Positions 62,628 to 64,000 of a stretch of 64,000 nucleotides of DNA are shown one piece after another. The first letter of the stretch is position 1, and each line of letters starts with the position of its first letter. Source of the DNA: Saccharina japonica (taxonomy: Eukaryota; Sar; Phaeophyceae; Laminariales; Laminariaceae); assembly GCA_008828725.1 (NCBI GenBank), contig MEHQ01000339.1:293207-357206 (forward strand). Direction: 5' to 3'. The notes under the pieces are model-generated. The model had not been told where the DNA came from. It searched no databases and saw only the letters and a list, made by a program, of their open reading frames with translations. The translations under genes were made by a program, and so were the position numbers.

Positions 62628-64000
62628 CTGCCAACAGGCGACAAGGTATACGGGGCCAGGCACGAGTATATAGCGGCCGGAAAACAGGCGTGCACTGGGA
62701 GCTTGGTTTCCATCCTATACACGGCGGTCAGTCAGGAAATGCCGAGTCAACGAGCTACGTAACTACCGCGAGACTTCAGAGGGAGAAAAAACATCTAGAA
62801 CAAAAAAAACAGGGAACAGGAGTGCTGCATGGAAGCATGCCTATGCGTTCATTTTGTATTTCTTTCGTTTTTTTTGTCGCTCTTGAAATCATGTATGTCG
62901 TGTCTGCATGTCGTACCCCATCGACGATCATGGCGTTGCATTGTCTACTCTGATTACTGGAAAGAAATGCGGTTTCTCTGTGTCGTAGTTTTGTGACCAC
63001 AGAGCTTGTATATCTCTATAAAGGTTTGAAGAATCGACACGGACACTGACTGGGTGTGCTGGATGTCCACGGGTGGAAATTGCGGATTAAAGTGATGGAC
63101 ACACACATGGTGCACGAGTACGCCTTGATATTTTTTTCGGGGTCCTCGCTTGAGGCTCTTCATATGGCACCCATAACTTGGCTTTAAAGACAATTTGCAC
63201 GTTAATCCGACAGGAAACCCCATAATATGGTCCCATGGCCTAGGGAGGCGTGCTGCGACAGGGGTAGCACTTTGTTTGCCTTATGAGGCAAATATTTGTG
63301 TCTTCTGACTATTATGTAGTATGCTCCTTGACCTACTAATATTGTTGAGATACCAATATGTATAGTATCATTGAGTATACCCGTAGTGCGCACCTATACA
63401 AGGCGATACGCCTTGTATAAACGTGCTGTTCGGCTACTACAAATATAAAGCAGTACGTACTGGTTGTGGTCTGTCGTACATATTATGCGTGCATATATAA
63501 CTGTATATATGGGAGTGAGTGAAATAATAATTTTATGAATTGAGCAATGACTTGAGCTATGGTGTGGATTCATTCACAACGACTACGTAAAGAGGGCGAC
63601 GAATTGATTATTTTCCGTGCCATCCCCCAATGCGCAGCATGATCTTCAACATCGACCACTCACAAGCACTCCGGAAGAAGAAAACTGCACAAACAAGAAG
63701 AAAGAGCCCTCTGCCGAAATCGACTCCCTTGCTGCATATACCTACGACCTACCTTGTTATATTTTTCGTGAAATTTTCTGGGGTTTGTGATTGTTCATCG
63801 GATTGCATTTCTTCAATTTCGTCAAAATGTTATGTTTGGGTGGTGAGGCATATAGGTCCTCAAGTGGGAGAGGTGGCATGTTTTATACCCTACCGCAGCA
63901 CGTATCTACTGTAATAGGTTAAACTTGGTAGCTCAATATATATAGAGAAAAATAGGACGATTCTGGGTGGCTTTTCAGTCGAGGAGGCCCATCAGTCAGG
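60024..64000. repeat. Right arm of the large inverted repeat
   Basis: Reverse complement of 55519-59495, continuing off the window, so the true arm is longer than 4 kb. It carries the mirrored MITE nest (about 60833-61428), SINE-like copies (about 60.94-61.09 and 63.61-63.71 kb) and exons 3-4 of B'. Confidence 0.9.
60833..61428 (-). mobile_element. Family-1 MITE nest, mirror copy
   Basis: Minus-strand counterpart of 58094-58686 with the same internal insertions. It arose by the inversion-duplication, not by separate transposition. Confidence 0.6.

Overview
The window is eukaryotic nuclear DNA: the one host gene family I recognise is split by GT-AG introns, gene density is very low, and most of the sequence is transposable elements and their remnants. 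I infer a stramenopile, most likely a brown alga, from the non-LTR C-terminus at 31 kb and the general element content. That assignment rests on memory of such sequences, not on a search.

The only convincing host genes are copies of a small secreted protein gene with a Spondin_N domain. Copy A (4.48-9.89 kb, + strand) keeps exons 2-6. All junctions are phase-consistent and splice into one uninterrupted domain ending in a TGA. Copy B (55.29-59.49 kb, +) has exons 2-4. Copy B' (59.76-62.63 kb, -) has exons 3, 4 and a cut exon 5. Signal-peptide first exons lie apart from the bodies: an intact one at 33.0 kb and one without its start codon at 42.3 kb. Copies A and B sit in a segmental duplication (about 1.7-9.9 kb against 46.9-59.8 kb). 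B and B' form a large inverted repeat (about 55.5-59.5 and 60.0-64.0 kb, running past the window end) around a divergent core of about 0.5 kb.

Layout: 0-10 kb, copy A with its introns full of small inverted-repeat elements; 10-15 kb, gene-free DNA, repeats and MITEs; 15.2-16.9 kb, a complete hAT-type non-autonomous element; 17.7-18.6 kb, a gag-like remnant; 19-25.8 kb, a GC-rich Ty3/gypsy fossil on the minus strand; 27.8-32.7 kb, SINEs and a TIR element carrying a LINE fragment; 33.0 kb, first exon; 34.7-42 kb, a series of non-autonomous DNA transposons with readable target-site duplications; 42.3 kb, decayed first exon; 42.6-47.1 kb and 47.7-53.7 kb, two head-to-tail near-identical duplications, each joined by a single N; 54.2-64 kb, copies B and B'.

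Two structural points affect any reading of this window. Each duplication spanning a single N (44836 and 50647) looks like overlapping allelic contig ends placed end to end, not a biological tandem duplication. The SINE-like families present have different heads but a common 3' tail (GTCGGATGGCAAA followed by a TAA-type repeat), suggesting they use the same LINE machinery.
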